Assembly (NCBI GenBank): GCA_016211185.1
Contig: JACQST010000059.1
Span: 1-33,993, forward strand
Source: Candidatus Woesearchaeota archaeon
Lineage (GTDB): Archaea; Nanobdellota; Nanobdellia; Woesearchaeales; UBA10216
Direction: 5' to 3'
DNA: 33,993 nucleotides
Shown here: positions 1-8,318 of the stretch, in pieces
Layout of the letters: each line of letters starts with the position of its first letter
Position numbering within the stretch: position 1 is the stretch's first letter
Made by a program: the position numbers and the translations under genes
Notes under the pieces: generated by a model
Database searches by the model: none
Told to the model about the DNA's origin: nothing
What the model saw: only the letters and a program-made list of their open reading frames with translations

Positions 1-4
1 CCAG

Positions 5-36
5 TCAATGCAGGAACAACTCCTGCATTGATTTTT
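5..36 (+). terminator. Stem-loop followed by T-tract (terminator-like) for an upstream + strand gene outside the window
   Basis: Perfect 10-bp stem TCAATGCAGG (5-14) / CCTGCATTGA (22-31), 7-nt loop, followed by TTTTT (32-36). Confidence 0.55.
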
Positions 37-112
37 CTAAACACTTTCAAGTGAAGAATCATCCAATCGGAGATACTGATGCAGGATTCATAGAGACCGG
101 ATGCTTGCCGTC

Positions 113-1186
113 TCATGCCAGGAACTCGCTGACAGTCCTCTGCATGGCCTTTCTGGGCTTCAGGCTGGAGACCCTGACTCCTATCTGCCTTATTTTTCTT
201 TGCCCAAGGAACTGCTGAAGAAGGCTTTTAGCGGTTTCCGTTATCGCCTCCGGGCCTTTGCTTTGTGCCTTGAGGGTTTTTTCCCTTGTATGCGTCTCGA
301 AATTGGAATACCTTACCCTTACCCCTGCTGTCTTGAATGTAAGACCTTCGCTTTCCAGGGATTCTGATATGTCTTCTGCCATCTCCTCTATCTTTTTATG
401 GAGCTGCGCAATATCTGCAGTGTCTTTCTCAAATGTTGTGTTGCGGTTTATTGACTTTATTTCGTGGCTTTCCTCGACTTCCTCCCAGTCTTTTCCCTGT
501 GCTGCGTCGTGGATGTATGCTCCGTATTTGCCGAATTCGCTTATCAGGACCTCCCTTGCCTGTGCTGCGAGTTCGCCTGCGGTTCTTATTCCGAGCTTCT
601 GGAGCCTTTCGTTTGTTTTTGGCCCTATCCCCGGTATCTTTATGGCTGGCAGGTTTTGGAGGAATTCTTTTGCTTCGTGAGGGGATACTTTGGTTATGCC
701 TCCGGGCTTTTTGGTGTCTGAAGCGATTTTGGCAATTAGCTTGTTTGGCCCTATGCCTATGCTGCAGCTCAGGTTCTCCTCTGTGTTTATCTCTTTCTGT
801 ATGTCTTCAGCAATCTTGTGGGCATGCTCGTAGTCTTTTGCGCTGCTGCTTATGTCGAGGTATGCCTCGTCTATGCTTGCCTGTTCGAATCTTTCACAGT
901 AAGCTCTTAGCCTGCCCATTACCTGTTCAGAGGCTTCGATGTAAAGGGTCATGTTTACTGGCAGGTATGTTGCCTGCGGGCATAGCCTGTACGCTATGGA
1001 GATGGGCATTGCAGACTTAACTCCGAATTTGCGGGCCTCGTAGCTCGCTGTGCTTACAACACCCCTTCCGAGACCCTGTTTAGGCTCTGCTCCCACTACG
1101 ACTGGCTTTCCTCTCAGCTCGGGGTTGTTTCTTGCCTCTACCGAAGTGAAGAAGCTGTCCATATCAACATGAAGGATTATTTTCAT
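113..1186 (-). CDS. dinB: DNA polymerase IV (Y-family translesion polymerase)
   Basis: MKIILHVDMDSFFTSVEARNNPELRGKPVVVG, the palm motif SIDEAYLD and the HhH region IKIPGIGPKTNERL. The start is placed at the internal Met (1186) because a TATA box TTTATAAA lies at 1210-1217, about 23 nt upstream. Confidence 0.95.
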   Translation of the reverse strand: MKIILHVDMDSFFTSVEARNNPELRGKPVVVGAEPKQGLGRGVVSTASYEARKFGVKSAMPISIAYRLCPQATYLPVNMTLYIEASEQVMGRLRAYCERFEQASIDEAYLDISSSAKDYEHAHKIAEDIQKEINTEENLSCSIGIGPNKLIAKIASDTKKPGGITKVSPHEAKEFLQNLPAIKIPGIGPKTNERLQKLGIRTAGELAAQAREVLISEFGKYGAYIHDAAQGKDWEEVEESHEIKSINRNTTFEKDTADIAQLHKKIEEMAEDISESLESEGLTFKTAGVRVRYSNFETHTREKTLKAQSKGPEAITETAKSLLQQFLGQRKIRQIGVRVSSLKPRKAMQRTVSEFLA

Positions 1187-1221
1187 GCGCCTTCTGATGT
1201 GCACGCAGGTTTATAAATGAT

Positions 1222-1404
1222 TTGAAGGCAGGTGTCCAGTGGGCAGTGCCTTTAGTTGAGTGCGGCATTGACGGCATCTCGCTGAACCCTGACGCCATTA
1301 TCAAAGAAGTAAACAAAAAGCATGGTTCAAATTTAAGCCCAAGGCTTAGAGCCGCACCGGGCCATTTAGCTGAGCGAAAGGCAAACTGTTTAGAAAGAGC
1401 TTAA
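1222..1404 (+). pseudogene. Probable C-terminal remnant of phosphoenolpyruvate synthase (PpsA)
   Basis: QWAVPLVECGIDGISLNPDAIIKEVNKK resembles the conserved C-terminal LVE.GIDSIS(L/V)NPDxV motif of PEP synthase. The rest of the protein is absent and the downstream residues look unrelated. Confidence 0.5.
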
Positions 1405-1417
1405 AATGGCTGTCTGA

Positions 1418-2134
1418 CTACAACTCAAGCCTTCTCTGCTTGCTGTCGAACTTCTCGAGGTATTTTGGCGGGCTTATCCTCCTGAACTCATATCCGAGCT
1501 TCTGAAGCATCTCCTCTGCTGATGGAGTGAGCCTTGGCGCGGCTATTATTCCCCTGATGCGGCTGAGCCCCTTGTCGTGCTTTACCTTGTCCGCATATCT
1601 CTTTAGCTGGTCAACTGCCTTCGGGTCTGCAGCATAGCGCTTGCATTCAACCACCACAAGCGTTCTGTTCTGGTCGTACCCGAACACGTCTATGAACCCG
1701 AACTTCGTGTGCTCCTCTGTGCTCAGCGGCCTGAACCCTTTCTCTATCAAGTCTGGGTCGTTGTATATCATCTGGGACATCTCCCGTTCAGAGCCGGTTA
1801 TCTGAAGCTTCTGCCCGTCTGACAGCTCGTGCGCCCTGAAAAAGTGTATCCTGTTCAGCGCTATGTTCATGTATTCCTTTTCATTCCTGCAGCTTAACAA
1901 GGTCCTGTTGGCTTCGGTTGTTATATCGTATCTTGTGCCTTCCTTCATGTAGTTTACCGGTGTGCTTCCATGGGGCTGGTGCACCAACAGCGTTTTGTCT
2001 GCCTTTATCATTATGATGCGGTCACCATCTGGCAGGAAACTCTCTGCTCTTCCGCTGTAGGATATGTTGCAGTTCGCCGCTATCATCACTGTTTTTCCGT
2101 TCTGCAACGCATTTGACAACTCTGCAGGGTTCAT
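1418..2134 (-). CDS. nucS: Endonuclease NucS/EndoMS (mismatch-specific endonuclease)
   Basis: RecB-like nuclease motif GFIDVFGYDQNRTLVVVECKRYAADPKAVDQLKRY and IRGIIAAPRLTPSAEEMLQKLGYEFRRI, typical of NucS. Confidence 0.93.
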   Translation of the reverse strand: MNPAELSNALQNGKTVMIAANCNISYSGRAESFLPDGDRIIMIKADKTLLVHQPHGSTPVNYMKEGTRYDITTEANRTLLSCRNEKEYMNIALNRIHFFRAHELSDGQKLQITGSEREMSQMIYNDPDLIEKGFRPLSTEEHTKFGFIDVFGYDQNRTLVVVECKRYAADPKAVDQLKRYADKVKHDKGLSRIRGIIAAPRLTPSAEEMLQKLGYEFRRISPPKYLEKFDSKQRRLEL

Positions 2135-2276
2135 AGCCTTTCTTCCTTTTTGGTTAGTATTTATGTTTTTGCCACTCTCCAGCGCACTTGTAAATTCTAA
2201 ATTTGCACAAATCAGCCCGAATAGGATAACTTAATAGTGACGAAAACTTTAAATACGTGTGCTTTTTCCTGAAACT

Positions 2277-2795
2277 ATGCAATCTTACCTTGGGGATAAA
2301 AGCTATTCTGAGTTGCATTATGCAAGAATGCCTCGGTTTGATGAGCAGGCTGACCCGTATGAAATGGCAGCCAGACGTTATCTTGAACTTGCCGAGTATT
2401 CTGCCGAAGGCCTTATACTCCTTAGGAATCCCGGGCTGAGGAGTGCTTATAACCCTGATATGCAGTATCGTCGTGGCTTGGGCGGCGCGCTGGCATATTT
2501 GGAAGGCTTCAGGGAGTTCTCCGAATTAACAGGGGCTTCAGTTCCTGTTGATAGAGTTTCTTCAACTGCCCAGAGGGTTTACGGCATTGCCTTGGAAAAC
2601 CTGTTTTTCCCTCTTGTTGAGAGGTGGGGTAACTCTTCTTGGGTGCATAGGACGCGAAGGCTCGCAAATGACATAAAGGGAGCTGTCGGCACAGAACTTC
2701 AGTTACAGTTAACACCGACGGGAGCTGAGCTTGAGAAAATAATCTCGTTTGCTGTTGCAAGAGGCGTGCCTGTGTATAATATGCAGGATGTTTAG
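2277..2795 (+). CDS. Hypothetical protein
   Basis: Open ORF of about 172 aa. TATA-like TTTAAATA at 2248-2255 favours the ATG at 2277 over 2259. No family recognised. Confidence 0.7.
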   Translation: MQSYLGDKSYSELHYARMPRFDEQADPYEMAARRYLELAEYSAEGLILLRNPGLRSAYNPDMQYRRGLGGALAYLEGFREFSELTGASVPVDRVSSTAQRVYGIALENLFFPLVERWGNSSWVHRTRRLANDIKGAVGTELQLQLTPTGAELEKIISFAVARGVPVYNMQDV

Positions 2796-2824
2796 TGGCT
2801 GCTTTTTTTGCGGTTACTTTGCTT

Positions 2825-3472
2825 TTATCTCATGGGCACAAACACGAACTCGCCAAGTTCCTGCTTCTGCAGCTTACCTTTCTTCTTTGTGGCTTTGGTT
2901 AGTGTCTGGCTGTAGGTTCCGCCTATTGGAGCAACTATTATGCCGTTTTCCTTGAGTTGCTCTATCAGAGCGTTCGGTATTTCTCTTGCTGCGGCAGAGA
3001 CAACTATCCTGTCGTATGGCGATGCCTCTTTGTAGCCCTTGCTTCCGTCCTTGCATATGACTCTGCAGTTTTTTATGGCTGCCTTTGCGAGGCTTGCGGC
3101 TGCTGTTTGTGCAAGTTCCGGTATGATTTCGGTTGAATATATTTTTCCAGGGCTTATTGCCTTTGCTATTATCGCGGCCTGGTATCCAGAGCCTGCCCCG
3201 ACTTCAAGGGCATTCATGCCTTTTTTCAGCTCAAGTGCCTGAGTTATTATCATTACTGTTGTTGGCTGGGAGATTGTCTGTCCTGCCGAGATTGGGAGTG
3301 CGTTGTCGTGATACGCCTGTTCCCTGTATTGCTCAGGCACGAATATCTCTCTAGGAACCGAGCTGAATGCCTTTAGTGCAGTATTGTCTGTTATGAGGCC
3401 TGTAGTTTTCCATCTGTCAAGAAGTAGCTTCCTTTCTTGTTTCAGCCTTTCGGCCTGATTATCCCGTACCAT
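2825..3472 (-). CDS. pcm: Protein-L-isoaspartate O-methyltransferase
   Basis: AISAGQTISQPTTVMIITQALELKKGMNALEVGAGSGYQAAIIAKA is the characteristic PIMT motif block. Confidence 0.95.
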   Translation of the reverse strand: MVRDNQAERLKQERKLLLDRWKTTGLITDNTALKAFSSVPREIFVPEQYREQAYHDNALPISAGQTISQPTTVMIITQALELKKGMNALEVGAGSGYQAAIIAKAISPGKIYSTEIIPELAQTAAASLAKAAIKNCRVICKDGSKGYKEASPYDRIVVSAAAREIPNALIEQLKENGIIVAPIGGTYSQTLTKATKKKGKLQKQELGEFVFVPMR

Positions 3473-4098
3473 TGGTATATTGCCTTTTCAGCTGCCCGGA
3501 TAAGGTCTTCGCCTCTGCCTTTTACTGTTGCGCAGTTTCCCCTCAGCTCTATGCCTGGCTTGTCGTCTGTTTTTATGTATATAACTGAAAGATTGCTGTT
3601 TGATTCCCTGCACGTTATTATTGGCCGTTCGCTGCATGCCTCTGTTGTGTTTGAGGTGCAGGCAGCTACCGGCGCAACATCAAATGTGTTCACAAGGCTA
3701 AGGCTGAGCTCTGTTGCTGAAAGCGCAGTGTATTCCAGCCCGCTCTCTGCAGGGTCGAATGTTATGTATGTCTGTTCTGTCGCGAACCATTCATCATCTC
3801 CTGACACAGTTATGTTTTCCACTTGCAGGGGGTTGTAGTGCAGCCTCAAGTTGTATAGCTGCCTGTCTTTTTCCCATTGCGTGTTCCACAGCCCTGCATA
3901 GTTCTCAAACTTGAAGCCGTTATAGGTTACTGTTTCCGGCCCTGGCTGTGGGGCAAGCAGCCTGAAGCTCAGCACAACTATTGTCAGGATTATTACTGCT
4001 GCGGCAAGCATTAGGAAATGCTTTGTGCTGCTGTCCTTCTCCTCTTCATGTGCTTGGCTCTGCTCCTGCGTGTTTTTTTTATCCTGCTCTGTTTCCAT
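3442..4098 (-). CDS. Single-TM extracytoplasmic protein, paralogous to the next gene
   Basis: N-terminal charged region then TM (HFLMLAAAVIILTIVVLSFRLL), then YNGFKFENYAG, PIITC and GNCATV motifs shared with ORF 4079-4711. Confidence 0.75.
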   Translation of the reverse strand: METEQDKKNTQEQSQAHEEEKDSSTKHFLMLAAAVIILTIVVLSFRLLAPQPGPETVTYNGFKFENYAGLWNTQWEKDRQLYNLRLHYNPLQVENITVSGDDEWFATEQTYITFDPAESGLEYTALSATELSLSLVNTFDVAPVAACTSNTTEACSERPIITCRESNSNLSVIYIKTDDKPGIELRGNCATVKGRGEDLIRAAEKAIYQWYGIIRPKG

Positions 4099-4711
4099 CA
4101 GTCACTCCAAGCAGCCTGTAGAGGACTGCATCCCTTGCCCTTACAAAATCGTCCTGGCTTTCAGCCTGTATTACTATGCAGCCGCCTTTTTCGTAGATTG
4201 CCGAATCTCCTTCCTGCATCAGTATGACTGGCACAAAGCTGGTTGCGTTTTCGCAGGTTATTACAGGAAGCCCTGTCGAGTTCTGCAGGAAGCCTTGTAC
4301 TGAGAATATTCCCTTGTGCTCAAGCAGCGCCTTGCTTATGTCAAACTGGACTGATGCGATTGTTCCGGAATGGTTGCTGTAGTAGTCTGACGTCATGTAT
4401 GCCATTCTTGTGTCCTTGAGCCTGTCTGTTGCGGTTTGGTTAAGCAGCTCTTTTATCTCGTCAGGGAAGTATGTGAACGGAACGTATTTCCCGTCTATCC
4501 TTGTTACAAGGCTTCCATCCAGTTGCCTTTCGAACCTGTGGCCATTGTAGCTTATTGCTGATGTGCTGCCGCCGTAGTTCACGAACACAAACCCTATGAC
4601 ACTTGTTACTGTGATGAACCCCACTACCAAGGCAAGCAGCACTTTCTTTGCGTCAGCCATTAATTTTGAAGAAGGAGTCCTCTTTTTAATAGTTTTGCTG
4701 GCTTGCTGCAC
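4079..4711 (-). CDS. Single-TM extracytoplasmic protein, paralogous to the previous gene
   Basis: TM VLLALVVGFITVTSVIGFVFV, then YNGHRFERQLDG, PVITC and GGCIVI motifs. Overlaps the start of ORF 3442-4098. Confidence 0.75.
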   Translation of the reverse strand: MQQASKTIKKRTPSSKLMADAKKVLLALVVGFITVTSVIGFVFVNYGGSTSAISYNGHRFERQLDGSLVTRIDGKYVPFTYFPDEIKELLNQTATDRLKDTRMAYMTSDYYSNHSGTIASVQFDISKALLEHKGIFSVQGFLQNSTGLPVITCENATSFVPVILMQEGDSAIYEKGGCIVIQAESQDDFVRARDAVLYRLLGVTDGNRAG

Positions 4712-4739
4712 ATCGCTTCATAATTGGCAGGCAGGAATA

Positions 4740-4747
4740 TTTATATA
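4740..4747 (+). promoter_or_regulatory. TATA box for the ABC transporter operon
   Basis: TTTATATA ending 23 nt before the ATG at 4771, the same spacing as upstream of S7. Confidence 0.6.
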
Positions 4748-4770
4748 AGCAGACAGTCCTTCGCAGACTG

Positions 4771-5463
4771 ATGGGTGCGCATGGATCTCTTGTAAAGCTT
4801 GAGGATGTCTGGAAGACTTACCTGCTTGGTGACGTGCGGGTTGATGCGCTTCGCGGGCTTAGCCTTGAGGTGAGGAGGGGAGAGTTTGTTGCTGTCCAGG
4901 GTCCGAGCGGAAGTGGCAAGTCCACTGCCATGAACCTTATCGGTTGCCTTGATTATCCGAGCAGAGGCAAGGTTTACCTCGATGGCCATGACATTGCGCG
5001 GCTGTCAGAGAGTGAGCTTGCGCAGGTGAGGGGCAGAAAAATTGGGCTGGTTTTCCAGCAGTTTAATCTTATACCCAGCCTTTCCGCACTGGAGAACGTT
5101 ATGCTTCCCATGATTTTCCAGGGAACTGTCCGTGATAAGAGGTTTAAGCGGGCTGAGATGCTGCTCAGGATGGTCGGGCTTGGTGACAGGTCCAGCCACA
5201 AGCCCAAGGAGCTTTCCGGGGGACAGCAGCAGCGTGTCGCCATTGCGAGGTCATTGGCAAACGACCCTGAGCTGATACTTGCCGATGAGCCTACAGGCAG
5301 CCTTGATTCTGCAACAGGGATTCAGATAATGGATTTGCTAATAGAGCTGAGAGGGAAGGAAAGCAAGACTGTTGTTCTTGTAACCCACGAGGACAGGCTC
5401 GCTGGCATGGCTGACAGGGTTGTCTACATGGTGGACGGGAGGAACGTGAGGAAAAATGCTTAA
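4771..5463 (+). CDS. ABC transporter ATP-binding protein, LolD/MacB type
   Basis: Walker A GPSGSGKST, signature LSGGQQQRVAIARSL, Walker B LILADEPTGSLD. Confidence 0.95.
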   Translation: MGAHGSLVKLEDVWKTYLLGDVRVDALRGLSLEVRRGEFVAVQGPSGSGKSTAMNLIGCLDYPSRGKVYLDGHDIARLSESELAQVRGRKIGLVFQQFNLIPSLSALENVMLPMIFQGTVRDKRFKRAEMLLRMVGLGDRSSHKPKELSGGQQQRVAIARSLANDPELILADEPTGSLDSATGIQIMDLLIELRGKESKTVVLVTHEDRLAGMADRVVYMVDGRNVRKNA

Positions 5464-6673
5464 GACTTCTCTCTTGCTGATTTTTTTGCTGGTTATGGTT
5501 ACAGTGCCTGCGCATTCGGAGATTCCGCAGGCCTCTGACATCAAAGTTACCCTTATTAACCAAGAGCCTGTTCCAGCTGAGCCTGGTGAGCACGTCATAT
5601 TGAGGTTCAGGATAGAGAATTTGGGCAGTGACCCTGCCAATGACGTGCGGTTCTCGCTTGTGCCCAACTTCCCTATCAGTATTCCAGAGTCTGAATCTGC
5701 TGAAAGGAACATCGGGACATTGGCCGGGCGCCAGAAGGACCGTGTTGGAGCTGTAGTGAGCTATGATGTTGTTGTTGACCCTGCTGCCGGCGAAGGCAAG
5801 GCTGATGTTTTTGTGAGATACTCTTATGGCTCGGTTGATGCCCGCACAGGCCCCTTTAACGTCAGCATCAGGGCAAGACAGGCTTCTGTGATAATAAGCT
5901 CTGCAGTGATGAGTCCTCCCGAGGTCCTTCCTGGCGGCTCTTCAAACCTGACGCTCATGCTTGTTAACACAGGCAAGAGCCTGCTTAAGTCTGTCCATGT
6001 CAAGCTTGAGCTCTCAGGCTCTGATTTGCCTTTTGCCCCGTTAGGCGCTGCGCAGGAGAAGTCAGTCGGGCAGCTTCTTCCTGAAGAGCCTTTTGCCATG
6101 CAGTTCGGCCTGATTGCGCTTCCAGAGGCTTCTGCCGGGGTTTATAAGATTCCCGTCAAGCTTAGCTATTCAGACCAGGTCGGCAAGAACTTCACACGGG
6201 ATGACATCATTTCCATGGCTATCGGTGGCGAGCCTTCAGTTATGCTTCTGGTTGGTGACGGGGTTGTTTTGAAGGAGTCTGAAACTGGCGACCTGAATGT
6301 CCAAATCGTCAATAACGGCCTTGTTGACCTGAAGCTTGCCACGATTGAGCTTGAGAAGTCGCCTGATTATGAGGTTTTGTCTCCGGCCCGGGTCTACATA
6401 GGCGACATTGATTCTGACGACTTCGACACAACCACATTCAAGGTTTACTTCAGGAAAAACGGGGTGATAAGAGTTCCGTTCACTGTCTCGTACAGGGACT
6501 CGAATAACGTTGAGCACGTTGGCAGGTTTGTTCTTGAACCAAGGGTTTTCAGCAGCAGCGAGGCGTCTGACTACGGATTTGAAGGCAGAGGATATTCCGG
6601 AATTATTGTGGCGGTGATTATTGTTATCTCTGGCCTCTTCATCTACAGCAGGTTCTTCAAGAAGCGACAATGA
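5456..6673 (+). CDS. Secreted/membrane-anchored COG1361-like (CARDB/NEW-domain) protein
   Basis: N-terminal signal (LLLIFLLVMVTVPAHS), repeated Ig-like segments with PGEHVILRFRIENLGSDPANDV and LPGGSSNLTLMLVNTGKSLLKSV, and a C-terminal TM (GIIVAVIIVISGLFIYSRFFKKR). Overlaps both neighbouring CDSs by a few nt. Confidence 0.8.
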   Translation: MLKTSLLLIFLLVMVTVPAHSEIPQASDIKVTLINQEPVPAEPGEHVILRFRIENLGSDPANDVRFSLVPNFPISIPESESAERNIGTLAGRQKDRVGAVVSYDVVVDPAAGEGKADVFVRYSYGSVDARTGPFNVSIRARQASVIISSAVMSPPEVLPGGSSNLTLMLVNTGKSLLKSVHVKLELSGSDLPFAPLGAAQEKSVGQLLPEEPFAMQFGLIALPEASAGVYKIPVKLSYSDQVGKNFTRDDIISMAIGGEPSVMLLVGDGVVLKESETGDLNVQIVNNGLVDLKLATIELEKSPDYEVLSPARVYIGDIDSDDFDTTTFKVYFRKNGVIRVPFTVSYRDSNNVEHVGRFVLEPRVFSSSEASDYGFEGRGYSGIIVAVIIVISGLFIYSRFFKKRQ

Positions 6674-7893
6674 TGCAGGACTATTTTTGGCTGGCTCTGA
6701 AGGGCATAAGGAACAGGCAGCTCAGGAGCTGGCTCACCATGATAGGCATCTTTATAGGGGTTGCTTCTGTTGTTGCGCTTATCAGCCTGGGACAAGGCCT
6801 TCAGGATGCCATCAACAGGGAGTTTGCCTCGTTTGGCGTTGACAAGCTCATCATCCAGGGAAAGAGCGCTGGCTTTGGCGCACCAGGAACCTTTTCAGCA
6901 GGCAAAGTGACTGAGCACGACATTGATGTTTTGGAGAGAGTTTCCGGCTCTGAAGTTGTTGCAGGAAGGCTGATTAAGACTGCGACGATAGGGTTCGGTG
7001 ATGAGCAGCAGGCCAGGGCTGTTCTAAGCATGCCGTCTGACAACAAGAAAGCTGAGCTGATAACTGAGGCTAACAACTACAAGATTCTGGATGGCCGCAT
7101 GCTGAAGGGCAGCGACAAGGACAAGGTCGTGGTCGGGTATTACTATGCATATGGCAGCAAGCTTTTCGCAAAGCCAGTCCTCACAGGGAACAAGGTAATC
7201 ATCAACGGCAGGAAGTTTGAGGTTGTGGGGGTTCTTGACAGGCTCGGAGACCCTTTCAGGGACCGAGCTGTTTTGATGAATCAGGATGTCATGGATGAGT
7301 TCTTTGAGACAGAAGGTGAGCTAAGCCTCCTTGTGGTTCAGGTGAAGGAAGGGCAGGACATGAACAGGGCTGCTGACGACATTGAGAGAGCCATGAGGAA
7401 GGACAGAAACCTTGATGAGGGCAAAGAGGACTTTGAAATCCAAACCCCACAGCAGCTCCTGCAATCTGTTACTGTCATAATAAATATTGTCCAGGCAGTT
7501 GTTATAGGAATAGCTGCCATAAGCATACTTGTAGGGAGCATCGGTATAATGAACACGATGTATACCGCTGTGATTGAGCGCACAAAGGAGATAGGCATAA
7601 TGAAGGCTACTGGCGCAAGGAACGAGCACATACTGCTCCTCTTCCTAACAGAATCAGGTCTTCTTGGAATGGCTGGCGGAGGGATTGGAGTGCTTATCGG
7701 CGTCAGCATAGGCAAGCTTGTTGAGTTCTCCGCATCCCAGTCCCTTGGCTCTGACCTCCTGCAGGCTTCTTTCCCATGGTACCTTATTGTTGGCGCCCTC
7801 CTTTTTTCCCTGGTTGTGGGCGCAATATCAGGAGTCCTGCCTGCCATGCAGGCCTCACGGCTGAAGCCTGCTGATGCGCTGAGGTATGAATAG
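6670..7893 (+). CDS. MacB/FtsX-like ABC transporter permease
   Basis: N-terminal LKGIRNRQLRSWLTMIGIFIGVASVVALISLGQG and C-terminal GSIGIMNTMYTAVIERTKEIGIMKATGARNEHILLLFLTES are typical of MacB permeases. Confidence 0.93.
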   Translation: MMQDYFWLALKGIRNRQLRSWLTMIGIFIGVASVVALISLGQGLQDAINREFASFGVDKLIIQGKSAGFGAPGTFSAGKVTEHDIDVLERVSGSEVVAGRLIKTATIGFGDEQQARAVLSMPSDNKKAELITEANNYKILDGRMLKGSDKDKVVVGYYYAYGSKLFAKPVLTGNKVIINGRKFEVVGVLDRLGDPFRDRAVLMNQDVMDEFFETEGELSLLVVQVKEGQDMNRAADDIERAMRKDRNLDEGKEDFEIQTPQQLLQSVTVIINIVQAVVIGIAAISILVGSIGIMNTMYTAVIERTKEIGIMKATGARNEHILLLFLTESGLLGMAGGGIGVLIGVSIGKLVEFSASQSLGSDLLQASFPWYLIVGALLFSLVVGAISGVLPAMQASRLKPADALRYE

Positions 7894-7907
7894 GAAAAGT
7901 TATTACG

Positions 7908-7979
7908 ATGCTTGCATCTGAAAAAGTTCTCGAAAGGGAGTGGGACAACAAGGCAGATGAGAGGTGGAATGATGTATGA
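7908..7979 (+). pseudogene. C-terminal remnant of a MazE-like antitoxin
   Basis: MLASEKVLEREWDNKADERWNDV* resembles the C-terminal tail of short antitoxins paired with MazF. It overlaps the mazF-like start in the usual operon arrangement. Confidence 0.5.
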
Positions 7980-8067
7980 GCAGAGAGACATCGTCCTTGT
8001 TCCATTCCCTTATTCTGACCTTACAGGTGCCAAGCAGAGGCCTGCCCTGATAGTTTCGAATGAATAA
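7972..8067 (+). pseudogene. Truncated MazF/PemK-family toxin
   Basis: MYEQRDIVLVPFPYSDLTGAKQRPALIVSNE** matches the N-terminal block of MazF/PemK toxins and then terminates at TAATAA. No downstream MazF sequence follows. Confidence 0.7.
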
Positions 8068-8228
8068 TAAGCTACTTGCAGCATATCGCGCAGGGTTCTG
8101 AACCGATCCTATTGGTGAACATACCAAAGCACTAGTATCTTTAACGTATGGCCTTGAACCGTATACAGTGGTATAACCGGTAACAGCTGCTTGAAATCCA
8201 AGTGCTGTATTGCATGTATTGAGCATGA

Positions 8229-8296
8229 TCAGAATTCCACTCAATAAGTTAGAGGTAGCTCACTATCACCACTCATAGAAGATGGTGGAATTCTGA
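8229..8296. repeat. 12-bp perfect inverted repeat, 44-nt spacer
   Basis: TCAGAATTCCAC (8229-8240) and GTGGAATTCTGA (8285-8296). Confidence 0.7.
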
Positions 8297-8310
8297 ATTC
8301 AAAGGCAACT

Positions 8311-8318
8311 TTTATATA
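8311..8318 (+). promoter_or_regulatory. TATA box of the S7 gene
   Basis: TTTATATA ending 23 nt before the ATG at 8342. Confidence 0.6.

Noticed and set aside
258-1020. Several + strand ORFs (258-680, 433-1020, 464-721) opposite dinB
   Set aside because: They are antisense to a clearly recognisable DinB and have Cys/Leu-rich low-complexity translations typical of shadow ORFs.
8150-8185. dif-like symmetry (TATAC-AGTG-GTATA) near the skew switch
   Set aside because: The outer arms do not match (only about 5 bp symmetric), so it is too weak to call a XerA recombination site. It is mentioned only as something to test.
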